From JAAYYY01 sp964579295 (lineage in GTDB: Bacteria; Chloroflexota; Anaerolineae; Promineifilales; Promineifilaceae): DNA of 64,000 bases. This document shows positions 50,012 to 61,600 of the stretch, piece by piece. How positions within the stretch are numbered: position 1 is the stretch's first letter; every line of letters begins with the position of its first letter. Under the pieces are notes generated by a model that saw only the letters and a list, made by a program, of their open reading frames with translations, was not told the DNA's origin and did not search any database. The DNA lies in contig CAZOGK010000001.1 in the NCBI GenBank assembly GCA_964579295.1, positions 186,001 through 250,000 on the forward strand, written 5' to 3'. Position numbers and translations under genes: made by a program.

Positions 50012-50967
50012 ACCTGCCGGTCCTCGTCGCCCATGCCGACTGGAGTGTGGACCGGCGTAAGCGCTGGATAGCGCTCGCCGAGCTGCAGCCGAACGGCGAT
50101 TACCGGGCGACGCTACCGCAGCCGGCTGGCGCCGCGCCCACCCTGCTCTACCGGCTCTATAGCCTTGCGCCGGAGACGCGGCCAGTCCTGGCCGGTTTCG
50201 ATTTCCCCATCGGGCTGCCCGTTGCCTATGCTCAGCGGGCCGGCATCGACGCCTTTCTCCCTTACCTGCCTCGCTTCGGCCAGGGCCAGTGGAGCGACTT
50301 TTACCAGGTAGCGGAAACGGCCGCACAGATCGGCCTGCGGCGGCCTTTTTACCCCTACCGGCCGGGCGGGACGAGCATCCAGCATCTAATCAGCGGGCTA
50401 GGGCTCTCGTCGCGGCGCGAGCTGTACCGGGTGTGCGACTGGGCCCATGCCGGGCGGCAGGCCGCGGCGCCCCTTTTCTGGACGCTCGGCGCGCAGCAGG
50501 TAGGCAAGGCGGCCATCACGGGCTGGCGCGACATGCTGGCGCCAGCCCTGCAGGATAGCGCCCTGCCCCTTTCCATCTGGCCTTTTGCCGGGGAGCTGCC
50601 GGCGCTGCTGCAGGCGGGCGGCGTCGTCGTCGCCGAGACCTACCCCGCCGAAGCCGGCTACTTCCTCGGCCTGCGCGCCGGAGCCGGCGGCAAGCGGCTG
50701 CAGGCGGCGCGGCAGCGCCATGCCGAGCAGCTCCTGTCCCTTGCCTGGGAGCTGAATCTGGCCCTCGATCCCGAACTGGTCGAGCAGATCGGCGACGGCT
50801 TCGGCGCCGACAGAACGGCTGAGGACCGCTACGACGCCGTGGTCGGGCTGCTGGGCATGCTCGCCGTGATTCGCGGGCGGCGCCCGGCCGGCGCGCCGCC
50901 CGCCGCCGTCGCCAATGTTGAAGGCTGGATCCTGGGGCTTAACATAAAGGCGCCGCCCCATTCCTGA
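50008..50967 (+). CDS. DUF429-like protein, predicted RNase H-fold
   Basis: A 319-residue protein starting at GTG 50008 within the previous stop. Three spaced acidic blocks resemble DUF429, a predicted RNase H-like fold: LAGFDFPIGLPVAY (Asp), VVAETYPAEAGYFLGL (Glu), and TAEDRYDAVVGLLGMLAVI (Asp). The rest (RPFYPYRPGGTSIQHLI) is unfamiliar. The biochemical activity is unproven. It is coupled to the glycosyltransferase by a 4-bp overlap, with no obvious common pathway. A strong terminator begins inside the last codons. Confidence 0.65.
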   Translation: MNLPVLVAHADWSVDRRKRWIALAELQPNGDYRATLPQPAGAAPTLLYRLYSLAPETRPVLAGFDFPIGLPVAYAQRAGIDAFLPYLPRFGQGQWSDFYQVAETAAQIGLRRPFYPYRPGGTSIQHLISGLGLSSRRELYRVCDWAHAGRQAAAPLFWTLGAQQVGKAAITGWRDMLAPALQDSALPLSIWPFAGELPALLQAGGVVVAETYPAEAGYFLGLRAGAGGKRLQAARQRHAEQLLSLAWELNLALDPELVEQIGDGFGADRTAEDRYDAVVGLLGMLAVIRGRRPAGAPPAAVANVEGWILGLNIKAPPHS

Positions 50968-50985
50968 GGCGGCGCCTTTCGTCTT
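50946..50985 (+). terminator. terminator overlapping the DUF429 gene end
   Basis: AAAGGCGCCGCC (50946-50957) and GGCGGCGCCTTT (50968-50979) form a perfect 12-bp stem, followed by a weak T-rich tail. The left arm lies inside the coding region and the stop is in the loop. Confidence 0.85.
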
Positions 50986-51031
50986 CTTCAAGGCTGGCGC
51001 TCGCCTAGAGCGCCGGCGTCCTCGGCCGCGC

Positions 51032-52825
51032 TTACCGCGCCTCGAAATCCCAGCCGAACCAGTTGTCCATCGTGGTGTAGAACTCCTCGACGGTGATTGT
51101 CATTTCCGCGACTGCCCCTTCAATACCCTCGGGCCAGCTCCAGCCGCCGGCGCTCAGAATGCGGCTGTTGCTGCCGCCCGCGGCGTTGATCGAGAGGCAG
51201 TAGCTTCCCGCCTCCAGGCCGGTGAAGCGGAAGCGGCCGGCGTCGTCGGTGACCATCGTCGCCGCCACCGTCGCCGCCGGGCAGGCGCCCTGCCCGAGGG
51301 CCACCGTTACCCCGGGGATGCGCGGCTCGCCGGCATCATAGATGCCGTTGGCGACGAACCCTTCGCCGTCGGCCGCGGCGACGCAGCCAAACGGGGCGAC
51401 AGTGCCTGTGGTCGGCGGGCAGAGATCGGACCAGACGAGCCCGCTGACGTTGCCGCCCTGGATGATGACCTCGGCGTTAACTTCGATCAGCACCCAGAAC
51501 TCCAGGTTGCCCGGAATGCCAAAGATTTCGCCCACGTCGTTACGCAGCGCCCAGTCGCCACGATAGGTATCGTCCTGGTCGGGAGCGACGAGCTGCACCG
51601 ACAGGTCAATCGTGTCGGTAGGCACGACCTCGCCGGGCAGCGGGATAGCCGCCGGTGCGCCCATCTGGTCGCCGGAGACAAAGACCAGGCTGTAGTCGCT
51701 GTTCCAGGTGCAGGTTCCGGCGTTTTCCAGCCGCCATGTCTTGGTAAAGACAATTCCCGGCGGCAGCACTTCGCCATCCAGGACGGTAACGTCGGCGATA
51801 AACTCGGCGGAATCGACGCAGCCCTTGCTGGCGCCGGCCTCACCGGCCGGAAGCGGCAGGAACTGGTAGTCCCAGCCGAAGTCAATTTCCTCAACCGTGG
51901 CGCCTTCGGACATCCTGACGGTGGTATAGGTGAGCCCCACACCCGCGTTCGAGTCGGGCGCCGTCCAGTCGCCGGGGATGAGGATGCTGCTGTTAGTATT
52001 GCTCAGCGCATCGACGCCCACGCAGTAGACGCCAGCTTCCAGGCCCTCAAGACGATAGACGCCGTCGGCGTCGGTGGTGGCAGTGGCCGTCTCCGGCGCG
52101 GGACATTCGCCCTCGCCGAGGCTGACGACGACGCCGGCGATGCCCGGCTCATCCTCTTCCAGGATGCCGTTGCCGGTGAAGCCGCCTTCTTCCAGGGCAA
52201 CGCAGCCGGCTGAGGGCACGGCCGCCTGGCCGCCTTCGCCGCCGGCAATGGCGCATAGATCATGCCAGACGATGCCGGTGATGACGCCGCCTGTCTCTTC
52301 CGCCTCTGGCGTGCCTTCCGGCGTCTCGACCGCTTCCGGCGTTTCTTCGGACAGGACATTATCGACGTCGAGGGTGAAGGTATCGGTCGTCCCATTGACC
52401 GAAACCGTATAGCTTCCGGCGGGCAGCCCGGCCACGTCAAGCGGGATCACCTGGTCAAAGGGCACCAGCGCCTGGGTACAAATCTCATCCGGCAGCTGCG
52501 AGGCCGCCAGGTTGATGACGAACGTGTTGCCTTCGCGCCGCGGGCGCGGCTCGTTCAGGGTAGCGCAGCCGTTGGGCAGGTTGCCGCTGACGATGACGTT
52601 GACCTGCACCGGGAACGATTCGAGGATCAGGATTTCCAGATTCTCGATACTGACCTCCACAGCCACCGGCTCTTCGCTGACCTCTTCGGTGGGGGGTGGG
52701 GTGTTGGTCGCCGCAGGCGTTGGCTCTGGCTCCTCTGTCTGCCCAAGCAACCCGCAACCGGCCATCAGCAGCAACACCAGCAAGAACGGTAGAAGCGCCC
52801 AGCGCTTTCTGTTTGTGGGAGTCAT
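51032..52825 (-). CDS. lipoprotein with two SdrD_B-like domains around an NBR1-type Ig domain
   Basis: A 597-residue lipoprotein: signal LLPFLLVLLLMAGC (Cys24), a Pro/Thr linker, then an N-terminal beta domain. A first SdrD_B-like domain at about 180-310 has DEPGIAGVVVSLGEGECP and TTDADGVYRLEGLEAGVYCV, and a second at about 465-580 has EPRIPGVTVALGQGACP and GRFRFTGLEAGSYCLSINA. Between them (about 335-455) is an Ig-like domain of the NBR1 next-to-BRCA1 type: FTKTWRLENAGTCTWNSDYS. These are structural or binding modules for the cell surface. It is likely a wall- or envelope-bound scaffold; the partner is unknown. Several Cys pairs suggest disulphides. Confidence 0.85.
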   Translation of the reverse strand: MTPTNRKRWALLPFLLVLLLMAGCGLLGQTEEPEPTPAATNTPPPTEEVSEEPVAVEVSIENLEILILESFPVQVNVIVSGNLPNGCATLNEPRPRREGNTFVINLAASQLPDEICTQALVPFDQVIPLDVAGLPAGSYTVSVNGTTDTFTLDVDNVLSEETPEAVETPEGTPEAEETGGVITGIVWHDLCAIAGGEGGQAAVPSAGCVALEEGGFTGNGILEEDEPGIAGVVVSLGEGECPAPETATATTDADGVYRLEGLEAGVYCVGVDALSNTNSSILIPGDWTAPDSNAGVGLTYTTVRMSEGATVEEIDFGWDYQFLPLPAGEAGASKGCVDSAEFIADVTVLDGEVLPPGIVFTKTWRLENAGTCTWNSDYSLVFVSGDQMGAPAAIPLPGEVVPTDTIDLSVQLVAPDQDDTYRGDWALRNDVGEIFGIPGNLEFWVLIEVNAEVIIQGGNVSGLVWSDLCPPTTGTVAPFGCVAAADGEGFVANGIYDAGEPRIPGVTVALGQGACPAATVAATMVTDDAGRFRFTGLEAGSYCLSINAAGGSNSRILSAGGWSWPEGIEGAVAEMTITVEEFYTTMDNWFGWDFEAR

Positions 52826-52955
52826 ATCTCCTCCTTTTTCTAGCCAGTAAGCCCGCCCGGCGCCGGCGGCGTTCCTTGCATCGGGGCGGGGCGTCGAGTA
52901 CGATGTATCCCGGCGCAGCCGACCCTATCTTCGCTCAACCGGGCGCTTTTGCAAA

Positions 52956-53633
52956 ATGATGACAATGATAAACCTGCACGATCAACCCCTGACGCCTGAT
53001 TCTCCGGCTGCCGAGCGCCTGCCAGAGATCCTGCAGCGGCTGCGCCGGGCGCACCCGGAGGCCCACTGCGAACTCGACTACGAGACCCCGTGGCAGCTAC
53101 TCATTGCCACCATTCTTTCCGCGCAGACAACCGACGAACGGGTGAACCAGGTGACCCCGGCTCTCTTTGCCCGCTTCCCGGAGCCGGCGCTGCTGGCGGC
53201 AGCTCCGCGCGACGAGGTGGAAGAGCTGATTCGCCCGACCGGCTTCTTCCGCCAGAAGGCGCGCTTTATTCAGGAAACGTCGCAGCGGCTGGTCGAGGAT
53301 CACGGCGGCGAAGTCCCAGCGGAAATGGCGCACCTTCTCTGCCTTTCCGGCGTGGCGCGCAAGACGGCGAACGTCGTCCGCGGCGAGATCTTTGGGTTGG
53401 CCGAAGGCATTGTCGTCGATACCCACGTCAAGCGGCTGGCGCGGCGCCTCGCTCTGGCGCAAGCCGATGCGCCGGAGCAGATCGAGCAGGAGCTGATGGC
53501 CCTGGTGCCGCACGAGCATTGGATTGAGATAGCCCACCTGCTCATTTTCCACGGCCGGCGCATCTGCACGGCGCGCAAGCCGGCTTGCGCCAGCTGCCCG
53601 CTGCTCGATCTCTGCCCCTCGGCGGTTATCTAA
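52956..53633 (+). CDS. nth: endonuclease III
   Basis: A 225-residue bifunctional DNA glycosylase/AP lyase for oxidised pyrimidines. The helix-hairpin-helix region LCLSGVARKTANVVRGE carries the catalytic Lys. The catalytic Asp is in VVDTHVKRLARRL. The 4Fe-4S ligands are in CTARKPACASCPLLDLC (C-x7-C-x2-C-x5-C). Three in-frame ATGs lie close together at 52956, 52959 and 52965. It converges on the peptidase gene with 5 nt between stops. Confidence 0.95.
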   Translation: MMTMINLHDQPLTPDSPAAERLPEILQRLRRAHPEAHCELDYETPWQLLIATILSAQTTDERVNQVTPALFARFPEPALLAAAPRDEVEELIRPTGFFRQKARFIQETSQRLVEDHGGEVPAEMAHLLCLSGVARKTANVVRGEIFGLAEGIVVDTHVKRLARRLALAQADAPEQIEQELMALVPHEHWIEIAHLLIFHGRRICTARKPACASCPLLDLCPSAVI

Positions 53634-53638
53634 GCGTA

Positions 53639-55654
53639 TCAGTCCTCTCCATCCTGCAGGTAGCGATCAAACCAGCGCTGGATATGGCCCAGCCGCGCGA
53701 TACGCCGGTCGGTCCGCCCACCGCGCGAAAGGCCGTGCGACTCCTCGGGGAAGATGACCATCTCCGCCTCGACCCCCAGCCGCCGTAGCGCTAGAAAGAG
53801 CTGCGTGCCTTGTTCCAGATTGCAGCGCATGTCCTGCTCGCTGTGAAGAACCAGGGTCGGCGTGCGCGCGTTGGCGATGTAGGCCATCGGCGACTGCCGC
53901 CAATAAGCCTCAAAGGCCTCCCACGGCGGCTGGCAATCCGCCCAGGGATCTTCAAACCACAGACCTACGTCGGAGGAGCCCCAGAAGCTGATAGCGTTGC
54001 TGACCACGCGCTGGGCGACGGCCGCCTTGAAGCGGTCGGTATGGCCGATGATCCAGGCGGTCATGTAGCCGCCATAGCTGCCGCCAGTCACGCCCATGCG
54101 GCTGGCGTCAATATAAGGCAGCTTCTCCACGTAGTCGGCCCAGGCCATCATGTCGGCGTAGTCGCGGTCGCCCCAGCGGTGATGGATGGCCCGGCCATGC
54201 GCTTCGCCATATCCTTGGCCGCCGCGCGGGTTGGTGAAAGTGACCACGTAGCCGGCCGCCGCCAGCGTGTAGAACTCGTGCATGAAGGTCTCGCCATATT
54301 GCAGCCAGGGACCGCCATGTATTTCTAGAATCGACGGGTATTGCTGCTGCGGGTCGAAGCCGGGCGGCTTGAGAATCCAGCCCTGCAGGTCGTTGCCGTC
54401 TTCACCCTGATACCAGACTTCTTCGATGTCGCCCAGCTCAACCTCGGCCAGCCACGACTCATTGAAATGGGTTAGCTGGCGCGGCTCGGCGGCGCCCATA
54501 TCCCAGAACCAGATCTGCCCGGGATCTGTGGGGCGGCTCCAGATGTAAGCCAGCTTGCGCCGGCTCTCGTCGAAGGTGAAGTCGCTAATCACCCCTTGCG
54601 GCGCCAGGAACGGCTCGATCTCCCCTTCATGGCTCACGGTAAAGAGCGAGGTGCGCCCGTGACGAGAGACCTGGGCGACCAGCTTCTCGCCCTCAGGCCC
54701 CCAGACCGGCGCCGTGAAGGGGCGGTCGGCCACATCGCCAACGGTGCTGTTGGAGATGTGGCGGTCGCTGCCGGCGGTCAGATCGCGGGCTGGCTGGCTG
54801 CCGTCGCGCGGCAATACCCAGAGCCCGCTATTGCGCCACCAGTTCCCCTTGCCTTCGCTGCTGACGTAAGAGAGCCATTCTCCATTGGGCGAGACCGCCA
54901 GTCCAAACTTGCCGCCAATAGGCGTTGGTAGCTTCCTCGGCTCGCCGCCACTGGCCGCGACCTCGAACAGGTCCACCAGATCGGGCTCCATATCGGGCTG
55001 CTCGCTGCGGTTGGAGAAGAAGAAAATCGACTCGCCGTCGGGCGCCCAGACGGGACTGGTCTCGGCATAGACGCCATCCGTTACCGGCGTCGCCTCGCCG
55101 CTGCTCACGTCGATTGTCCAGATGTGCCAGCGTTCCTGCGGCAGCCAGCCGGCGCCATCGAGGCGAAAGTCGATGCGGGTGATGTGCCGGGCGACGATCC
55201 CCAGCTTCTTCTTCTGTTCGTCTTCGTCGCGCTCAATCGCCTCTTTGTCCTTGCGGCGGAACTGGCAAAGCAGCCGGCTGCCGTCCGGCGACCAGTTAAG
55301 CGTGGCGAAGTTGCCCTTGAGGTCAGTGAGCCGTTCCGCCTCGCCGCCGCTGAAGGGGATCAGATAGATCTGCGGCTGCTTATCGTCCTTGCGGTTGGAG
55401 AGAAAGGCAATGCGCTCGCCGTCGGGCGACCAGCGAGGATGGCTATCGACGTGGTTCCCGGACGTAAAGCGGCGCGGCTCGCCGCCCGCGGTCGGCACAA
55501 TCCACAGATTGGCGACCTTCTTCTCATCATCGCGGTTAACGCGCTGCAGGCAAAAGATGACGTGCTTACCGTCGGGCGAAATCTGGGGATCAGACGCCAG
55601 CTCAAAGCGGTAGAGGTCCTCGGCGCTGATCAGGCGTTTCTCGTCATTCATCAC
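53639..55654 (-). CDS. S9 family (acylaminoacyl-peptidase-like) peptidase
   Basis: A 671-residue oligopeptidase. The N-terminal half is a seven-bladed propeller with repeats such as NLWIVPTAGGEPRRF and PRWSPDGERIAFLSNRKDDK. The alpha/beta-hydrolase domain follows at about 420-670. Its catalytic Ser is in VTGGSYGGYMTAWII (about 524), the acid in SEQDMRC, and the His in FPEESHGLSRGG. There is no signal peptide, so it is cytoplasmic and degrades short peptides. It starts 8 nt after the end of the A2M-like gene on the same strand and may share its transcript. Confidence 0.92.
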   Translation of the reverse strand: MMNDEKRLISAEDLYRFELASDPQISPDGKHVIFCLQRVNRDDEKKVANLWIVPTAGGEPRRFTSGNHVDSHPRWSPDGERIAFLSNRKDDKQPQIYLIPFSGGEAERLTDLKGNFATLNWSPDGSRLLCQFRRKDKEAIERDEDEQKKKLGIVARHITRIDFRLDGAGWLPQERWHIWTIDVSSGEATPVTDGVYAETSPVWAPDGESIFFFSNRSEQPDMEPDLVDLFEVAASGGEPRKLPTPIGGKFGLAVSPNGEWLSYVSSEGKGNWWRNSGLWVLPRDGSQPARDLTAGSDRHISNSTVGDVADRPFTAPVWGPEGEKLVAQVSRHGRTSLFTVSHEGEIEPFLAPQGVISDFTFDESRRKLAYIWSRPTDPGQIWFWDMGAAEPRQLTHFNESWLAEVELGDIEEVWYQGEDGNDLQGWILKPPGFDPQQQYPSILEIHGGPWLQYGETFMHEFYTLAAAGYVVTFTNPRGGQGYGEAHGRAIHHRWGDRDYADMMAWADYVEKLPYIDASRMGVTGGSYGGYMTAWIIGHTDRFKAAVAQRVVSNAISFWGSSDVGLWFEDPWADCQPPWEAFEAYWRQSPMAYIANARTPTLVLHSEQDMRCNLEQGTQLFLALRRLGVEAEMVIFPEESHGLSRGGRTDRRIARLGHIQRWFDRYLQDGED

Positions 55655-55662
55655 TTCTGTGT

Positions 55663-58600
55663 TTACTCCTCAATGCTAAAGATCATGCCGGCGCTGCGGC
55701 CAAAGACTTCGGGGAAGAACTCCTCGTAGGCCACAGTGGGGCGTACCTGGAAGTCGCCGGGAAGCGCTGTTTCCAGGAAGTAACTGTATTGGTAAGTTCC
55801 TGCAGGCAGGGAGCTGCTCAGGAAGACAACACGGTCGTCGCGGTATTCTATACGGTCAAAGTGCCACCAGCCCCAGTAGCCGTAGTAATACTGGCTGCGG
55901 TCGGTGCGGCTGATGCTGCCGCCGAGCCCCCCGGCGCTGGTAGCCAGATTGGGGTCGATGGCCTCAGCGCCGGCCGGAATCGGGTCCTCGACGCGCACAA
56001 AAGTGCGGTCGCGCGACGAGATGATCGTCAGCTCGACGCGCACGCGCTCGCCGGCCGGAATCGCGGTCAGCGGCGCGCACGTCTGCGCCTCCGGGTCGCA
56101 GTCGGCGTCGTAGTATGCACGCTCCACGGTAAAACCGCGGCTGACCGGCTCCACCGAGGCCGCATCGACAAAGGCGTCCATGTGCACCGTGTAATAGAGG
56201 CGTCCCGGCCCTTCACTGCGCTGGAAGATGAGGAAGTTCGGCTCATCTGCCAGCATGGCCGCCAGGGGCGCGCTATAGTCGTCGACGCGGCTGGCGTCAC
56301 CCTGCACGAAGCTGCCTTCGCCGAGCTGCGCCCGGTTGGCGCGGGCCTCGTAGCTGAACTCGGCGTCCAGCTCGCCGGTCGCCGCCATCCAGTCGGTGAG
56401 CGCAATCAGGCTCCAGGCAGTCTCGAATGGGGTCGTCCAGTGGCTTGCCTGGCGGGCTGACATCAGCCAGCGCACAGCCTGCGAGGCCATGGCATGGTTG
56501 GGGTCCAGCTCGGCCAGGGCGGCGATGACGACCGCCGTGCCGCGAATGTTGCTGCTCAGGTTGCGCCAATCATCGGCAGCGTTTTCCCAGTGCGCGCCGG
56601 TTGCGCTGATGACCGCGTCGTTTGCCAGGTCAGAGAGCAGCGACTGCCGGTGCGCATTAGTGCGGTCAAGACGCTGGTAGGCCATTGCCAGGTAAGCGCG
56701 GGCATAGGGATCGAGCAGCTCACGCTGCACGTCGACCAGTGCGTCCAGATCCCCGACTTCGGCCGCATCCCACAGGCTGCGGACGTAGAGGAACCAGGCC
56801 TGCCGGTTGGCGGCGTAGGGCGTGCCCAGGCTTTCTACGTCACGGATGCTCAGTCGCTGCAGCGCCGACTGCACGTTGATGCCGGCCAGATCATAGCCTT
56901 CGGCCCCGGCATGGTAGAGTCCGTAGAGCACGTAGGCCGTCAGGTACGGGTCTACCTGGCGGCTGTAGCACCAGCCCCAGCCGCCGCCGCTCATCTGTAA
57001 CTGCGCCAGCCGCTGGATGCTCTGGTTGATAACCTCGTCAATCTCCGCGTCGGCGCCGGGCGGCTCCAGCCCCAGGTCGCGGAAGGCGCGCACAATCGCC
57101 AGGTTCGGCAGGAAGTGGCTGACCAAGCCGTGAGCGCAGCTCCGATCCAGCACGTGCGGGTCGTTCAGGTAGTCCAGGCCTTCCAATACGGCGCCGGCCA
57201 GCGACGCCGTCACCTGCACGTCGATGCTGCCCTGGCGCGTATTCGCCGCCGGCGGCAGCAGGAAGGCTTCAACCCGCTGGCCCGCTTCTTCCATGACGCC
57301 GGATGCGCCCACCAGGTCTTCGGCGTCGTAGCGATAGACCGGGACGAGCTGGTCTGGCCCCTCGCCGAAGCTGGGCCTGGTGGCGTCGCTGAAGCCACCG
57401 CCCTCGGCGCGGAAGGTCAGGTCGGCCGCGGTCACGTCGAGCACCGTCACCGGCCAGCGCACTAACCGTTGGCCGCCGGCAGGAACGCTGACCTGCTGGC
57501 TGGCTTCGTCTTGCAGCTCCAGGCCCTCAGCTTCCAAGCTGACCGTCACGTCGAGCGCCGCCGCCGTGTTGTTGTTGACAATGGCCCCGATCTGCAGGGC
57601 GTCGTTGACGGTGAAAAAGCGCGGCGTCACCGGCCGCAGCAGCAGCGGCAGGCTGGTGACGATATCCGTGCTGGCCTGTCCCACTTCCGTGTCCAGCGTT
57701 ACGGCTTTGGCGTGCAGCCGCCAGGTCGTCAGCGTGTCGGGCAGCGGAATCTCCACCGTAGCCCGGCCGCTGTCGTCGGTTGTGATGCTGGCCTGCCAGT
57801 AGGCTGTATCCGGGAAGTCGCGCCGTACATCGTCCTCGTCCACGCGCAGCGAGGGGTTAGCCATCTCCGGGCCGCCGCCCCCGCCGCCGCCCCCGCCGAA
57901 AATATCGGACGGCACCTCGATCTCCAGCCCTTCACCGCTGACGAAGAGGCCGCTGCCGGTGACGCTGCGGTAGGGCTGCCGCTCGTAGAACGCATCCAGT
58001 ATAGGCGGCGCGTTATCCGGCTGCAGCGTGAGCACGGCCAGATCGACCAGCGCCAGCGACAGCGAAGCCGCGGCGGGCTGACCCGTGACATCCGTTACCT
58101 GGATCTCGTAGCTTACCGTTTCTCCCGGCCCGAAGAGCTCGCTCTGCGGCGTCAGGCTCACGTTCAGTGCGAACTGGTCCGGCGGCACAATCAGCTCGAC
58201 AATGCCGAGGCGAATGTCGGCGAACTGCTCCTGGCCGGCGCCCTGAAGCGCGGCGATGGTGACATAGACGTTGGGCGCGAAGGCATCCGTGATGGGGATC
58301 TCCACGAAGTCGCTGTTGCTCGCCAGGGTCACCAGCCGCTGTTCGATCAGGGCGCCCCGTTCGATGGTCACCCAGGCCTGCACCGTGCCAGGGAAGGGCG
58401 ACTGCACCAGGATACGCGCCGTATCGCCTACCTCATAACTCGGCTGGTCGGCGACCAGCTCCATCGTCTTTATCTCGGTATTATTGCGCCAGCCAATGTA
58501 GTCCAGGCCGCTCACCCAGAAGAGGGTACTGCTCTGGTGGCTGCGGCCCTGTGCGTCGCGGATGATGGCGACAGCCCGATAGGTGCCGCCCTGTTCCGGC

Positions 58601-61600
58601 GCAAAGCTGGCCTGCCCCTCGCCCTCTCCATCCGTGGTGGTCGTGGTTCGGGCGACTTCCGTATCCACCGGCTCCCAGGGGTTGCCGAAGAAGAAGCCGG
58701 GTCGCGACTCACGGACCTGCTCATAACGGCGCTCGTAGAAGATGACCTCGACCTCCTGGTTGGGAAGTGGCTCGCCATCGCGGTCGAGCGTGATGAGTCG
58801 CACCGCCGCCTCCTGACCGGTCTGGAGCAGGTAACTGGCAGGGGTGACGCCCACGTAGCGGTCGGCGGCGTGGAAGATAACTTGAGAGCTGGCGCTGACC
58901 GGGAAGTCGCTCAGGTCGCGCACCGTGGCCTCCACGGTGACAATGCGGCTGCCGGCTGCCACCGCTTCCAGCATATCGGCCGGCAGCGTGATAGTGAAGC
59001 GCCCCTGCGCATCTGTCTGCCCGCTGCCGTTGGCGACGTAGTTGCCGGAGAAGTCGCTATCCTGGCCGCCGAAGTAGTAGAAGACATCCTCGTCGGTGAA
59101 GCGGTAGTAGGGCGGGCCGCTCCACGGCAGGCGATAGGGCAGCTCGCGCACGAGCCATTCGAGCGCCAAGTCGCTGGCCGGCGCGCCGAAGAAGTAGCGC
59201 GCCTCGACCGTCACGTCCACCGCTTCACCGCGCACCGTCTGCGTCATTTCCGGCGTCACCGTCACCTGAAATTCAGGCCGGCGATACTCGGCCACCATGA
59301 AGCTGCGCGACATCATGTTCGGACCGCTGATTGGCATGTGGAGCTGGTACCGTCCCAGGGAGGCGTCTTCGGGGATGATATACTCGCCGCTAAAGGCGCC
59401 AAACTCATCCAGCGTCAGCTGCACCTCTGCTAGCTGCTGCGCGGGCTCGAAGGATGTGACCTGCTCGACGCGCACCGTCGCGCTCTGGCGCGTGGGCATA
59501 CCGTAGCGGGCGTAATTTGGATCGCGCACGATGCCCCGGTAATGCACGGTGTCGCCGGGCCGGTAGATGGGCCGGTCGGTGTAAATGTAGGCGAACTCGG
59601 CCAGCTCATCCTCGCCGCCCACGTCGATGTCGAACACCCACGGGCTGGCCCCGCCGTTCCAGTTGCTGGCGCCAACGCCAAAGCTGGCCGCGCCGGGCTC
59701 GCCGCTGACGACGGCGACGCCGGGCAAATAGCTGCGCGGCGGCTCGTAGCTGAAGCTGGCGAAGCCATTGGCGTCGCTCGTCGCCTGGCCTACTTCGCTA
59801 CCGTTGGCGTTATAGAGCGTCAGCGCCCGCCCCGGCGCCGGCTGACCACTTGCCAGATCTGTGACCCAGACGTGGACGGCGCCAAACATCTCCTTGACCA
59901 CGATGTTTGTATCGGCGATGACGACGAGGTTGCGCTGGTTCTGCCAGTAGCGGTCTTCGTTGCTGACCTCCGGCCCGATAGCCGTCAGCAGATAGAGGCC
60001 GGTGGGGAGATCGCCGAGATCTATGGTCGTGTGGCTGGCGGCGTCCTCGGCGGCGTCCGACGGCCGGCTCCAGCTCCGCAGCGGCGCACCCGGGACGCCC
60101 ATCTCGTTGACGCGGTACGGCTCCAGCAGCGTCGTGATCGGCAGCCCCAGCTCGTAGAGGGCGGCGTCGATGCGCGAGACATTACGATAGACGATATCGA
60201 CGGCCGTAGTCGGTCCGCTGGTGAGCTGGCTGACGTTGAGCGGCAGGTTGAGGGAAACGACCGGCACCAGCGGCGCCGTCGTAAACGTCCAGCTATAAGC
60301 CTGCGCCAGCGTATTACCGTAGGGATCGGCGACACTGGCCGGCACGGTAACGCGATAGGTCGTCTTGCGCTCCATGGCAAAGTCGATGCTGACCCATCGG
60401 TCACTGATGAAATAGTTGACGTCTTCCGGCTGGGGAACAATCTCGATGTGGCCTTCAACCGTTTCCGGATCGACCGGGGAGATGAACTCGACGGTGATGT
60501 TGGACTGATAGGCCGGCGCTACTTCGCCGTCGCGCGGCGAGGTGCGCACGACCCGTGGCAGCGGCATCGTCGTAAAGCTGCTGGTCGTCAGCCGGTCCAG
60601 CGTCGCCGCGCCCGAGGCTGCCCTGGCTTGCTCGCCCACGGCCACGGTGTAGCTCGTCCCCATGTCGAGCATCTGCTGCGGCGTCATCACCACGGTGCGT
60701 TCGTCCACCCAGGAAAAGTCGAGCGGGGTCGAGCGGCTGAGCGTGATGGCGCCTTCTGTCGCCGCCTGGTCCATCGCCATGCTGAACGTGATAGTGATTG
60801 CCGTCGTCGGCGCGACCTCCGAGGCATTGGGGCCCGGGACGATGCTTTCAACACTCGGCTGCAGGGTAGTGAAGGAAGCGGTTACGGCTTCCTCCAGCAC
60901 GCCGCCGCTGACGTCTTCCAGCCCGGCAGCTATCGTCACCTCGTAGCTGGTGGCGCCCTCCAGGCTCTCCGCAGGTGTGAAGCGGTAGATGCTGGTCGAG
61001 ATCCACTCGCCGCTGCCGCTAACAGCGGGCTCGAGCGCGATGGGCTGTGGCAGGTCGCCCTGCTGGCCTGTGCTGACCAATGGTACAACCGGCCGGTTGA
61101 AGAGCACGGTAATGCTGGCGTCGGTGTCGATACCCTCGCTGCCATCGGCCGGGATGACCTGCGCCACTTCGAGGGCGCCGACCGTCTGGAAGAGCAGCTC
61201 TACCGGCTCCTGTAGCTGCTGGCCATTACGACCGGCGGCCCGTGTCCCGATGGCGACGCGGTAGCTTTCGCTGCGCGCCAGCTCGCCCTGCGGTGTGAAG
61301 ACCAGGGTATCCGCTTCCGGCCAGGAGAAACTGCCGCGCACGGCCTCCCGTTCTTCGCTATCTTCAATGGTGAAGGCCTGCTGCACCGAGGGCTGGTTCA
61401 TCGGCTGGTCGAAGCGGATGGTGATCGCGCCGTCGAGCACGACTTCCTCGCCCGGCAGCGGGCTGGCATAGACCACCTGCGGCGCCCAATCGATGCTATC
61501 GGGGTCAATCCGGCCGCTAACCGCGCCGGGGGTAGCTGCGGGCGCACTGGTTGGCGTGGCAGCCGGTCGCGTGGCCGCGGCCGTGCTAGGCGCCGCCGCC

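Noticed and set aside
48776..50326. A 516-codon minus-strand frame opposite the glycosyltransferase
   Set aside because: The plus strand encodes a clear GT4 enzyme; the antisense product has no recognised motif.
57469..61215. Long plus-strand frames (654 and 557 codons) opposite the A2M-like gene
   Set aside because: Both are mirror frames of a well-supported coding region, Arg/His-rich with no domain.
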